A DNA stretch of 39,179 nucleotides from Chara braunii (lineage: Eukaryota > Streptophyta > Charophyceae > Charales > Characeae), in contig BFEA01000357.1 in assembly GCA_003427395.1 (NCBI GenBank), positions 682,720 through 721,898 of the forward strand. Reading direction: 5' to 3'. The notes under the pieces were generated by a model. It was not told where the DNA came from. It made no database searches and worked only from the letters and a program-made list of their open reading frames with translations. How positions within the stretch are numbered: the stretch's first letter is position 1; each line of letters begins with the position of its first letter. The position numbers and the translations under genes are program-made. Below are positions 29,676-39,040 of the stretch, piece by piece.

Positions 29676-29679
<4 letters not shown>

Positions 29680-29746
29680 AGGAAATTGACACACACCAAG
29701 CAGCAGCAGAATTAAGGTCCAGTCCGGCTCAATGAACGAACGAACA

Positions 29747-29870
29747 ACTGGTCCGGTCTCACTGCCAGGCCGACGGCCTGAAACTGGTACCGGTACCAGT
29801 TTCACAGAGCAACCTGGTACCGGACCAGGGTCAGGCCGACGGCCTGAAACTGGTCCGGTCTCACTGCCGG
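29747..29870. repeat. Palindrome and repeat cluster
   Basis: A perfect 26-bp palindrome at 29779-29804 (left arm TGAAACTGGTACC). AGGCCG-A-CGGCCT occurs twice (29767-29779, 29833-29845), each followed by GAAACTGGT, and CTGGTCCGGTCTCACTGCC occurs at about 29749 and 29850. Arms GGTACCGGACC and GGTCCGG also pair. The block can fold extensively. Confidence 0.85.
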
Positions 29871-30940
29871 GCCGTAGGGGTACCGCTACACGATCCTCGG
29901 ACCTGTGAATGGATCAAGCGATACATCAAACACGCTATCCTCTGGAATAGCGGAAACCCAAAAGGAACGGCAAAATGAATAATCCTAGATGCGGAGCAGG
30001 CTCCATGCAGGAAGAGGGATGCAATGCAGGCTAAGCCTCAAGCCTAATCTATACAATAATGTCTGGTCTGTGTCGACCCAAAAAGTATAAAAATGTTTGA
30101 CCTGTGTCGGCCAAGAAAGAGAAAAATATCTGACCTGTGTCAGGCAAGAAAGAGAAAAATGTCTCATGAGCCAAACAGGCTGAATATAAATCAACACCAG
30201 GGCCCTACCGGCCAAAGAATAGTTAAGCCAATATCCTACGTCGAAAAGAATGTGGCACAATCTCACGTGCCCTGTACATAATGCACAATACCTGAACAGA
30301 AGAAAAAGAGACTCAATCGCATGGCAGAGGTAGGAATGGTTGGGAAGGCGGCAGGTACAGCTCTCAGAGTAAACTCCAAGGGGGCACCCACACAACCAGG
30401 TAAGGGTCATCAGGCTCAGAGGGAGAGTAACAACACGACACCGGGCTCAATGGAAACCATCAAACGGGTACCGCCAGCTATAAGGGGAAGGGCACTCACA
30501 CAAGGGAGCACACATAAGGTGAGCCTGGAAGGAAAGAGGTCATGCCAGCATAGACATGTGGCCAAAAACCGCGAGCAAAGAAAACGTACACTCCAGGGGA
30601 GGGCGCGCAGCATAAGGTAAGGCAGAAGGGCGGCAGTCGGACACACCCACATAGACAGGGAAAATAGGGGTCATCATGCAACTGAAGGGTAAGCTCGAAG
30701 GTGGTGGATAGGTGGGAATTATGGGAACTCTGTAGCCGAAAAAGTGAAGTAGTCCAACTGATGAGTCTCGAGACTGAAGTCGAACCGAAGTAGTCTGGAT
30801 AAAGTAGGAGTACCGCAATAACCGAGTAAAAGTCTGGAACAATGCGACAGGTACTCTGGTACTAAGGAGAAGCACTGAGGTCGAAAGTCGAATGTAGAAG
30901 CCGAATGTAGAAGCCGAATGTAGAAGCCGAAACCAGGAGC
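29871..30940. repeat. Non-coding flank of the family II element with two small tandem repeats
   Basis: Three 33-34 bp copies containing TGACCTGTGTCGG-like words lie at about 30062-30160 (starts 30062, 30096, 30129). Three 13-bp copies of TAGAAGCCGAATG lie at about 30897-30937. No polypurine tract or LTR start could be identified after the chromodomain, so the 3' end of the element is not resolved. On the minus strand one frame stays open from the chromodomain to 30719 without recognisable sequence. Confidence 0.6.
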
Positions 30941-31209
30941 TGCTGCATAAGTGCCCAGGAATGGTAAAAGATAGAGAGCGCATGGGGCGTATAGATCAAT
31001 CACGATAACGAGAAGGAAGTCGATGGGGGGGCGAGAGGAATCCACTTGAACAACAGGCGGAACCACATCCACAGGGGAAGGAGGACCTGCGGCGGGTACC
31101 GGTGGAGTGGGAGGACCCATCGATGGAGGAGGGGGAATGTTAGTGGTCGCAGAGGTAGATGGGTCAGTAGTAGAAGGGCGAGAAGTCGGGGGGGAGGATG
31201 ATGAAGGGA

Positions 31210-31440
31210 AAGGATGAGCACGATCGTAAGCACACACGAAAGTCATGGCATGCTTCAGGTGTTCAAGAGGCTCCCAAGTAGACTCCTCGTCAGGGTAACC
31301 CTTCCATCGAACGAGATACTCGAGGCGAGGAAGGTCACCATCAGTCATACGCTGGGACACGATATCAAAGACGACAAACTCCTCGTGACCCTCAAATGAT
31401 GATGGGAGAGGGGCGAGGGTAAGGTCGACCATGGAACTCG
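31210..31440 (-). pseudogene. Chromodomain at the integrase C terminus
   Basis: Following a frame change near 31440, the text reads EGHEEFVVFDIVSQRM, LEYLVRWKGYPDEESTWEPL and EHLKHAMTF. The YLVRWKGY and STWEP words are canonical for chromodomains, whose aromatic residues hold methyl-lysine of histone H3; in chromoviruses this directs integration into marked chromatin. It is followed by a Pro/Ser-rich tail (PPPPSMGPPTPPVP). This is a classical chromodomain, unlike the divergent one in family I. Confidence 0.88.
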
Positions 31441-32734
31441 GGAGGAGACCGTCTGAAGGGGCGCAAAAGAGATACATGGAACACGTCATGTAAGTTAGCG
31501 CGGTACACGGAATCGGTGAGCTTCAATTTGAAGCTCACCGGACAGTCATGATTGGGTCTGGCGGGTGCAAGAATCGTGCATGGTCCAATATATCGACGTC
31601 TGAATTTCCGAAGTGTATCAGCTTCGGGCTGGAAGTGACGTGCGTCGACAAGAACCTCGTCGCCAACTTTGAAGGGATGGTCGATGCGAGAGCGGTTAGC
31701 GCGAGTGGCCATGCGAGTCTGGGAGTCCGCAACGCTCCAGCGAGCCTTGCTAAGAAGCGCATCCATCTCCTTTACCCAGTCATCGAGGGCAGGGCATTTG
31801 GTGTCAGGATGGATCTGAGATTGACGGAGAAGGTCAGATGGGACACAAGGATGGTATCCCAAGTCACAGTAGTAGGGAGACATGCCAGTGGCCGGTGAAA
31901 TAGCATGGTTATAAGCAATCTCTGCGTGAGCAAGATGCAGATCCCAATCAGAGTCATTCTCAACAAACTTCTTGAGGATAGTCCCAAGAGTTTTGTTGGT
32001 GACCTCGGTTTGTCCATCTGACTGGGGGTGATAGGAGGAGGAGAGGCGCAGCTCGGAGCCATAGATCTCATCGATTCCACCCAGAAATGAGAAGCAAAGC
32101 GCGGATCGCGATCAGAGACGATGCTAGTGGGAAGACCGTGATGGATAGCAATACGGTTGAAGTATAAGGAGGCGATGTCTTTAGCTGAACTAGCATACTT
32201 GCAAGGGAGGAAATGAGCATGCTTAGTCAACCAACAGACAACAACGAAGATGGCATCGTGGCCTCGTGGGGTAGGGGGAAGAAGAAGGATGATGAAGTCT
32301 ATGGAGACGGAAGTCCAACGCTGAGTTGGAATGGGTAAGGGCTGAAGAAGACCGTAGGGGGGGTGGTTGGGAATGTTGGCCTCCTGGCAGATCCTGCAGG
32401 TGCGGACGTACTCCTTAGTGAAGGGACGACGGTGCTCCCAGTAGTAATGGCGGTAGAGGCAGTCAAGTGTCTTGAAGACACCGAGATGACCGGCGGCACG
32501 CTGGTCGTAACGCTCAGCGACGGCCTGAACACGGAGCTGACCAGTAGAGGGCACACATAAGCGAAGATTACGGGTACCTTGGCGACCAAGTCAGTATAGG
32601 AGTCTAGAGGGATCGAGCTGGAAGGTAGGGACGGACTTGCCAGCCTGTAGGTCAGCGTAGATGGACTGAAACTCAGGGCACTGGGTGTATACGCGGCGGT
32701 ACTTATCCAAAAAGGCGGGGTGGATGGTGGGAGC
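31440..32734 (-). pseudogene. Pol part 3: integrase
   Basis: After a TGA at 32593-32591 (LLY-stop-LGRQG, probably once Trp), the zinc domain reads ERYDQRAAGHLGVFKTLDCL and CRICQ; the first zinc His appears to be Tyr. Core: SVSIDFIILL (first Asp), VVVCWLTKHAHFLPCKYA (VVVDRLTK usual), SIVSDRDPRFASHFW (second Asp). A one-base loss near 32075 moves the frame; it then reads SSSYHPQSDGQTEVTN (catalytic Glu), HAEIAYNHAISPATGMSPYY and FKVGDEVLVDARHF, with RRRYIGPCTIL as a GP module. The DDE residues survive, but the gene is not translatable in one frame. Confidence 0.88.
31514..31540. repeat. 27-bp perfect palindrome within integrase coding sequence
   Basis: Arms CGGTGAGCTTCAA and TTGAAGCTCACCG (13 bp each) are separated by a single T. 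It encodes VSFKLKLT on the minus strand. Confidence 0.95.
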
Positions 32735-33487
32735 TTAAATAGCAGATAGCTGACGATACTCGCACTGAAGGTCGGGGCGGCGGGATAAGGCATCTGCTAC
32801 GCGATTGCTTTCTCCGGAAATCTTCTTGATGGTAAAATCGAACTCGGAGAGGTCACGCCACCAACGAGCCTGACGGGAAGTGAGCTTAGGCTTCGTCTGG
32901 AAGGCGGCGAGGACAGAGTTGTCTGTCAAAACGGTGAAAGTGTGACCGTGCAAGTGATCACGCCACTTCTTAACAGCGTAGACCAGCGCAAGGACCTCGC
33001 GCTCGTCGGCAGTATAGTTACGCTCAGCGGGAAGTAGCTGTCGAGATAGATAAGCAACCGAACACTCTCCATCGCGAGACTTGACTGTACCGTCATCAGC
33101 GACGTCGGGAATATAAGGGGGTGGGGCCCCTGAGGGGGTGGGCTGGATGGGTGCAAGATGAGCCGCAGTCGCTGGAGGAGGAGGAGGGAAGTGAGGAATG
33201 CGAGGGAGGCGAGAATCTGTGGAATCGGGAGAAGTAGAGGGGGCTGGGTAGATCTGGGAGAGAACGGCTCCAATAGCGAAGTCGGATGCGTCGGTGGTGA
33301 CAATGAATGGACGCGAGTAGTCGGGTAAGTGTAAGACAGGAGCTGACGTGACAAGTCGCTTGAGAGAGCGAAAAACATCCTCGTGAGCCGGGGTCCAATG
33401 AAAAGGTAGACATGCGCGGGTCAGAGGGGTAAGCTGGGAAGAATACTGCGCGTAGTTTTTAAGAAAATGACCATAGTAGTTGGTCAA
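32735..33487 (-). pseudogene. Pol part 2: RT thumb and RNase H
   Basis: Same frame as the preceding ORF. LTNYYGHFLKNYAQ starts just below the nonsense codon. HEDVFRSLKRLVTSAPVL leads to RNase H: TTDASDFAIGAVLSQ (first Asp), REVLALVYAVKKW (Glu), VLTDNSVLAAF (Asp) and RVADALSRRPD (last Asp). All four acidic residues are present. Between the first Asp block and the Glu block lies a Pro-rich insert of about 60 residues (IPHFPPPPPATAAHLAP, GAPPPYIPDVADDG). TAA at 32737-32735 interrupts, with clear homology continuing on the other side (PTIHPAFLDKY). Confidence 0.9.
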
Positions 33488-33529
33488 CCCAAGGAAACTA
33501 CACAGCGCAGGAAGAGAGGTAAGAGTGGG

Positions 33530-35446
33530 TCAGTCCACAATGGCCTGAATCTTCGAGTTGTCCATGTGGAGTCCGTGCTCGGAGACCTGATGCCCGAGGA
33601 AGTCGACTTTGGGTTGAGCGAAGCTGCATTTGGAAAGCTTCGCATAGAACCCGTGGTCGCGTAGTCGCTGCAGGGCAGTGCGAAGGTGGATCAGGTGATC
33701 CTCTAGGGTACGACTGTAGATCAGGACGTCGTCAATGTAGACTAGAACATAGTCCTCAAGAAGGTCTTGGAACATCGTGTTCATAGCCGTCTGGAAAGTG
33801 GCGGGGGCATTACGGAGACCGAAAGGCATGATGGTAAACTCGTAGTGCCCGAAACGAGAACGAAAAGCGGTCTTGGGATGGTCCTCCTCGGCTACGCGGA
33901 TCTGGTGATATCCGCTACCAAGATCGATCTTCGTGAAGAAATGGTGGCCGGAGAGGCAGTCAAACAGGTTATCCGCGCGAGGCATGGGATAGCTATTTTT
34001 GACCGTGTAGTGGTTTAGACCGCGGTAATCAATATAGAGACGAAGGGTGCCGTCCTTCTTGCGATCGAAGAGGACCGGGGCACTCCATGGGGAAGTACTC
34101 GGTTTAATGAAGCCCTGGCGAAGCAGCTCCTCAAGTTGGCGCTTGAGTTCCTGGGCTTCAGGAACCGAAAGGCGATAAGGGGCGTGATTCTGAATGCGAT
34201 AGTTGGGCTCGAGTTGGATGTGGTGCTCGATACCACGCATGAGAGGAATGCTGCTGTAGGAGACGGATGGTGGGAAAACATCGTGATACTCACGAAGGAG
34301 GGCACCAACGCTAGGCAGCAAGGAGGAAAGAAGGGTGTCAAATTCCTTGGCAACGGCAGCGTCTGAAGCAGAGGTGGAGGGGGTCTGTATGAGGGTAGGG
34401 ACTGAGGGTGTATCAGTGGTAAGGGAAGCGAGAAAGTGAAGTGGGCTAGCAAGGGTAGAGGAGGTTAAGGAAGCTGAGGAATCAGGAGGGTCGGGGGGCT
34501 CGGGAGGTGGTGGATCGAGCTCGACCAACTCAACGTCCTGATGCATGGAGTTGCAGGTGAGGAAATCCGTGATGTCGATAGCATAAAGTTCTACATCAGA
34601 CTCACGAAGGAGGTGGTGGAACTGGGTAGGTGTACAAATGGTGACATTAACAGGGGGGGGAAGTGTAGAGTCCGATTTGCCCAACAATGGAATACGGTAT
34701 TGTTTCCCGTCCTTGGCGTCGAGGACGAGATCGTTGTGGGTCCAATCGGGGCCGGCATGAGCGAACTGATGGGAATAGGCAGTGCCAAGAACCAGATCAT
34801 ATAGGGTTTCCATGACATCGAAGGTCCACTTGTCATGGAACCGAGGGGCCTTGCGAAGGCTGTGGGGAATCTGCAGGGGGAAGGAGAATGGAAGATCAGG
34901 CACCACCGAATCAACGAAGGATTTGGCCTGATTGTCGCCAAGCGTGGCAGTGACAATGGAAGGGTAGGCGGATGTATAGAGAGATGCCTCCTTAACTACG
35001 CGAGGATGAATGAAGTCGCCAGTAGAGCCAGAGTCCCATAGTGCGCGATACACTCTAGTAGAGGTCCCGAGGCGCACTGGAATAATCGGTAAGGTGCGAT
35101 CGGGATTGTGTAGGCGTTGAGACATCGCGGACAGGGTGCGCTTTTTAAGGCGGAGACGTTCCTGGTGGACCTTAACACACTCAAGATCCAGGAAGTCGAT
35201 GATATCCTCGACTGCAATAAGGGAAGCACTGCAGCGGGCCGTGCGAAGAGCAAGCCTGGTAGTAGGACGTGGAGGAGGGGGGTCACGAGGGACGCTAGGC
35301 AAGGAAGGTGGAGGCATACTAGTGTCGATAGGGTCACCCACAGACAAGGTTGGACCAGAGTCATCGAGAAGAGTAGCAAGCGGTGCAAAGGTAGAGTCGT
35401 GAACGGGTATGCCTGTTACCGTAGGAGAATGAGGGGAATGGGACAT
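33530..35446 (-). pseudogene. Pol part 1: protease and reverse transcriptase
   Basis: A 638-codon open frame from ATG 35446, five bases after the gag stop and in the -1 frame relative to the zinc-knuckle frame. Protease: YRALWDSGSTGDFIHP (DSG catalytic) near residue 135. A linker with acidic Pro-rich text (ELDPPPPEPPDPPDSS) follows. RT: YRLSVPEAQELKRQLEELL, IDYRGLN, FFTKIDLGSGYHQI (first Asp), FGLRNAPATFQTAMN and VLVYIDDVLIYSRT, with YIDD at 33739-33728, then FLGHQVSEHGL. It ends at TGA 33532-33530, where family members have a Trp codon, so the stop is a point mutation and the frame continues below. Confidence 0.92.
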
Positions 35447-35451
35447 CGCAG

Positions 35452-37450
35452 CTAGGTGGGTGCTGCGCTGGAGGTCAAGATGGGGGGAACAGCCTGAGGG
35501 CGAGCCTGCTGTGCGAAGTGACTCTGGAGGGCGTCTGCGTACGGGCAGGTAGAGGAGGTATGGCCGGCGAGGCGGCAGTGGGTGCAGATGCCTCGTGTGC
35601 GAAGGTCCTCACTCTCAGTGATGGTCAAGCGGCTGCGAGGGAACACAAAACCCGCTGGGAGAGGTAGTTGAGTGACCGTAGAGCGAGTCCTGGAGGATGA
35701 GGGCTGACGTCGGAGGAGGGTGGAAAGGGCCCGGACAAGACGGTCGTCATGGGAAGAGGCGTCGTCCTCTGCGGGGGAGTGAGGGTCGGTCCCTGATCTG
35801 GGTCACTCGCGGAATCATCTGAGGCAGTGCCATCATCAATGCTCGACGGATCACGAAGCAGCGCGTGCAAGCGACGAGAGAGGAATCGTCCACGGCGGCA
35901 TGTGGAAGACTGTTGAGGCTGGGAGGGGCGAGGTGCTGCAGTAGTAGCGGAATGGGCAGCGGCGGACTGAGGCGAGGGGCCAACGAGTGGAGCATAGGTG
36001 AGATGAATGGCCCTTGCAATGTTGAAAGCCTCTGTTAAGGTGGAGATGGAATACGCGATCATTTGCAACTGGAATGACTGAGGTAGACTTGCGCAGAATC
36101 GCTGGATCACGGTGTCCTCGGGAATGGCTGTGACTGGAATATGAGCGCGTACACGGTGAAATGCCGTGATGTATGACTCTAAAGCATTGTCGCCACCAAG
36201 CCATCTGATCTCAGCCACACGGGTAATCGGGTCGCGGGTTGGCGCAGGACGAGAAAAGTACTGTTGAAGTAAGTCACGAAACTCATGATAAGACATGCCC
36301 TCATGTACACCACCCTGTGAGCGAAGGGCGAGGAAGTCGTGCCAGGTGGAGGCTGCACGACCTGTAAAGCGAGAGGACATCTCAACGGGCCACAGTTCCA
36401 TGGCGACACCATGGTAGCGAAGCTGCTCCTCAGCAGTAGTGATCCATCCTTGGAGCTCGGAGGCCCTGTCATCAAACTGTGGGAGGTGGTCCCGTCGAAA
36501 CTGTGGAATATACGTCGGGGGTCGGTAATGGGTAGGGAGAGGGAGGGCCGATTGTGACAAGAGGACAAAAGTAGTGGCACCAGCAGGACCATTAGAAAGA
36601 GCGGGGAGTTGGGGCAAAGGTCCCTGACACATCGTGGTGGCTGGTGGTGGGAGCGTGAAATGCATCGCAACGGCCTGTGTCTGATGCTGTCGATAAATGA
36701 AAGGGGCAACAGGTTGTGCCGCGAGGTGGGGAGGCAGGGTTTGATCTCCTTGGAGTTGGTGGATGTGATCATGGGCCAGGGTGAGCTGGCGTTGGAGCTC
36801 AGCATTCTGTGTCCTGGGTGTAAGGGGGGGGGCGAAGGAGCGGGGGTTGAAGAGGGAGGTGCCGTGGAAATTAACGCAAAGGAGGTGGCGGGACAAGATG
36901 CCATGGGTCCTGAGGAGGGAGGTGCAGGGGCAGAAACCTGGGAGGCAGAGATGGCTGCAGAGGAAGGGTGGGACTGGGGTGAGGACATGCAGCCCATGGA
37001 AGAGACAAGCGTGTAGATGACGACAGTCGAAGAAGGAGAGGAAGCTGGCATAGATGCAGATGAGGGGAGTGGGGAGGGAGATGTACTGGTACAGGGCTCC
37101 AACTGTGACACGAGGGCCGACAGGGATGAAAAGTCGGTATGGAGGGCCGTGATTTTGGCCTCGAGTGTGGCATGCATGCGGTGGAGGAGGTCCAATATGG
37201 GATCCGGCTGGGAAGTTGGGCCCGAACTGGTTGCCAGAGGGGTGGCCATTGAGTCGGATGTAGGCTCGTGAGCTAGGAACGCAAGCCCTTCGCTGGTGGA
37301 GCCGGGGGGACTCGCAAATTCGGTAGTCTGCATGGGGTTAAGGGATGGAGACGATGAGGAGGGAGAACTGGGGGGGGGACGCTCAGTGGCCGTGGTCGGT
37401 GCGTCAAAGCGGACGAGTCGATTGGCAGCACGAGTGTCTCGAGCGCGATT
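35452..37450 (-). pseudogene. gag, split over three frames
   Basis: N-terminal part (first ATG at 37333): Pro/Ser-rich with a helical ILDLLHRMHATLEAKITAL segment. A frame change at the nine-G run 36824-36832 leads to LQRQLTLAHDHIHQLQGDQ, then the Retrotrans_gag core: PQFRRDHLPQFDD, ASTWHDFLALRSQ, YHEFRDLLQQYF, RVAEIRWLGGDNALESY and IQRFCASLPQSF. A second shift near 35770-35780 (five-G run) leads to HDDRLVRALSTLLRR and an intact zinc knuckle, CTHCRLAGHTSSTC (CX2CX4HX4C), near 35585-35544. TAG at 35454. It would package element RNA. Confidence 0.85.
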
Positions 37451-37470
37451 TTGGAGTGTGCGCTGTTAGA

Positions 37471-37485
37471 TGTCACGGGGAGCCA
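37471..37485 (-). promoter_or_regulatory. Candidate primer-binding site
   Basis: On the minus strand TGTCA-CCC-TGGCTCCCCGTGACA: a CA end, a three-base spacer, then a TGG-starting word as expected for a tRNA-primed site upstream of gag. The tRNA was not identified and the LTR to the right was not verified, so this is tentative. Confidence 0.25.
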
Positions 37486-37489
37486 GGGT

Positions 37490-38580
37490 GACACGCAGAT
37501 GAGGGGGGTAAGGAACTGTGAGGGGAAGGCGAGTAGAAATGAGTCTAACAAATTTCTGAAGTTGAATGAAGGGAAATTCGGAGTCAGGTTGATGGAGAAA
37601 GAGGAAAATTCCCAATTCCAGCAAGAAAATGAGAGGAGATTTTCACAGAACAGCGTGGGGCATAAAGAAAAGCATGCATAAGACAATCACAGAGTCAAAA
37701 TAAAATTCCGTAATTATTTGCACGTAAATTCAAAATTTCAAGGAAATTGAAACAAAATTCAAGGAATTTCAAAAATATTTGTAAAAATTTTCGAAAGTTC
37801 AAGGAGGTGATGAAAGATGTAGAGATGAGCTGATAGGAAAATTTTGAAATAAAATGGAAAATTCCTCAACGTATTTTCGGAATTAAAAAAAAATCAAAGG
37901 CAATTTGAAATAAAAGTAGAAAACTAATTCCTAAATTAAGAATTTACGATGAAATTTCATAAAGAATTAGTGATAGTCGCGTAAAGTAAGTTGAGAGAAA
38001 TTCCAGCATTGTCTAGATCAAATGGATAAAATTTCTTGACTTGTTACAAGATTAAAATGAATTTCAAAGAAATTTCAAAGGAATTCAAAAAGGTTTTCAA
38101 AAACAACGGAGGAATTTCGGAATTTTACGGGAGATAGAAAATAGAAGGAAATTCTACATTGGAAGAATTATTTGTAGTAAATTCCGAAATTTATTTCACG
38201 AATTTCTGAAATGAAATTGAATTTTGAAATTAAATAACGAAAAGAATCAAGAAACTATAGAAATTTGCATAACTTTTGAACAAGACTGCGGAAATTCGTT
38301 CCGATCACGGCGTTGGGAGAAAAGAAGATGACAATTAATCCTATCGAATTAGATTGAAATTCTGAGCGGCAGAATGGAGGCATTGTCATGCAAGCACAAA
38401 GAAGGAAGATACGTGTCACACGTAGTAGGAATTTTGGATGATGCGACCAATTAGGTGGGAGGGTGGAGGAGAGAAGGGGTGTTGGATAGGAGATAAAAGA
38501 TGAGGAAAAAGATGAGATCTTTGAGAGAGACCGGCGAGAGGAAGGGAGGGGATTAGTAGGAGGGAGATAGATTGACAATA
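37490..38580. other. AT-rich stretch with recurring AAATTTC words (possible LTR/leader)
   Basis: Between about 37540 and 38280 the words GAAATTTC, GGAATTTC and AAAATTC recur dozens of times without a fixed period. No convincing protein; the minus frame of 137 codons at its left edge has no motif. It lies where the 5' LTR or leader of the family II element should be, but no second copy exists to prove that. Confidence 0.45.
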
Positions 38581-38584
38581 CCGC

Positions 38585-38685
38585 GCTCCCGGTCGGCCGG
38601 GAGCAATCACGGTCCTTCCTCCTAGTCGAGGAAGGTCTTCAATGAACCCTAAAGGGTCTTCTCGATCGTTCCCCCGGTGGAACGA
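38585..38685. repeat. Row of four perfect hairpins
   Basis: GCTCCCGG-TCGG-CCGGGAGC (38585-38604), CCTTCCTC-CTAGTC-GAGGAAGG (38614-38635), ACCCT-AA-AGGGT (38646-38657) and TCGTTCC-CCCGGT-GGAACGA (38666-38685). Stems are 8, 8, 5 and 7 bp without mismatch, within about 100 bp. Confidence 0.92.
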
Positions 38686-39040
38686 CGAGGTCGCCGGATT
38701 AAATGCCCGAACTGATGATGAGGTCGACAACTGATGATGACGTCGGCAATGGCGGCAATGACCAGGACGATGATGATGCTGATGATGATGATGCTGATGG
38801 CGGCCATGAACCAGTTATCCGTGAGGTAACTTTCTGACACCTCTAGCTTGAAGTCCTGAACGCTAGAGGATCGATAGGCCGCGCTCTCACTGTTTGTATT
38901 CGTACTAGAAATCAAAATGAAATGAGCTTTTGTCCTTTTGCTCCACACGAGATTGCTGATCTCGTTGGGCTCATCGTAGGACACCTGCGTTATCTTCGAA
39001 CAGATGTGCCGCTCCCATCCATAATCCCGTCGTGCACGTG
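38649..39040 (-). CDS. Putative exon of a membrane protein
   Basis: The frame reads DYGWERHICSKITQVSYDEP, EISNLVWSKRTKAHFILIS, SSVQDFKLEVSESYLTDNW, then MAAISIIIISIIIVLVIAAI followed by ADVII, a hydrophobic segment of about 25 residues (38807-38733) followed by RPHHQFGHLIRRPRR, a basic stretch. That is the pattern of an outer region, a single membrane helix and a basic inner tail. No family recognised. The 5' boundary is unclear (possible acceptor near 39025), and the frame ends at 38649 within the hairpin row. The Ile run is encoded by the GAT/ATC repeat. Confidence 0.4.
38768..38798. repeat. (GAT)n trinucleotide repeat
   Basis: GATGATGATGCT followed by GATGATGATGATGCTGAT: an interrupted GAT repeat, with further GAT words on both sides (38713-38750). 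On the minus strand it reads ATC (Ile) codons in the putative exon. Confidence 0.9.

Larger units (their letters stand above)
30940..37490 (-). mobile_element. Ty3/gypsy family II element, near complete internal region
   Basis: Order on the minus strand: gag (37.45-35.45 kb), protease and RT (35.45-33.53), RNase H (33.49-32.74), integrase (32.7-31.4), chromodomain (31.4-31.2). This is a chromovirus layout of about 6.3 kb. Damage is light: in-frame stops at 33530, 32735 and 32591 and frameshifts near 36830, 35775, 32075 and 31440. A candidate primer-binding site is at 37485-37471. Neither LTR could be delimited. The older relic at 0.3-2.4 kb is the same family. Confidence 0.9.

Noticed and set aside
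30719-31000. C-terminal extension of the chromodomain ORF as a functional domain
   Set aside because: The text becomes repeat-driven (FYIRLLHSASTFDF) and reads over a 13-bp tandem repeat; probably untranslated 3' sequence that happens to be open.
31548-37681. Many plus-strand ORFs of 60-135 codons opposite the family II element
   Set aside because: They are antisense shadows of gag and pol, with Gly/Arg/Glu-rich text mirroring the Pro/Ser-rich coding strand.
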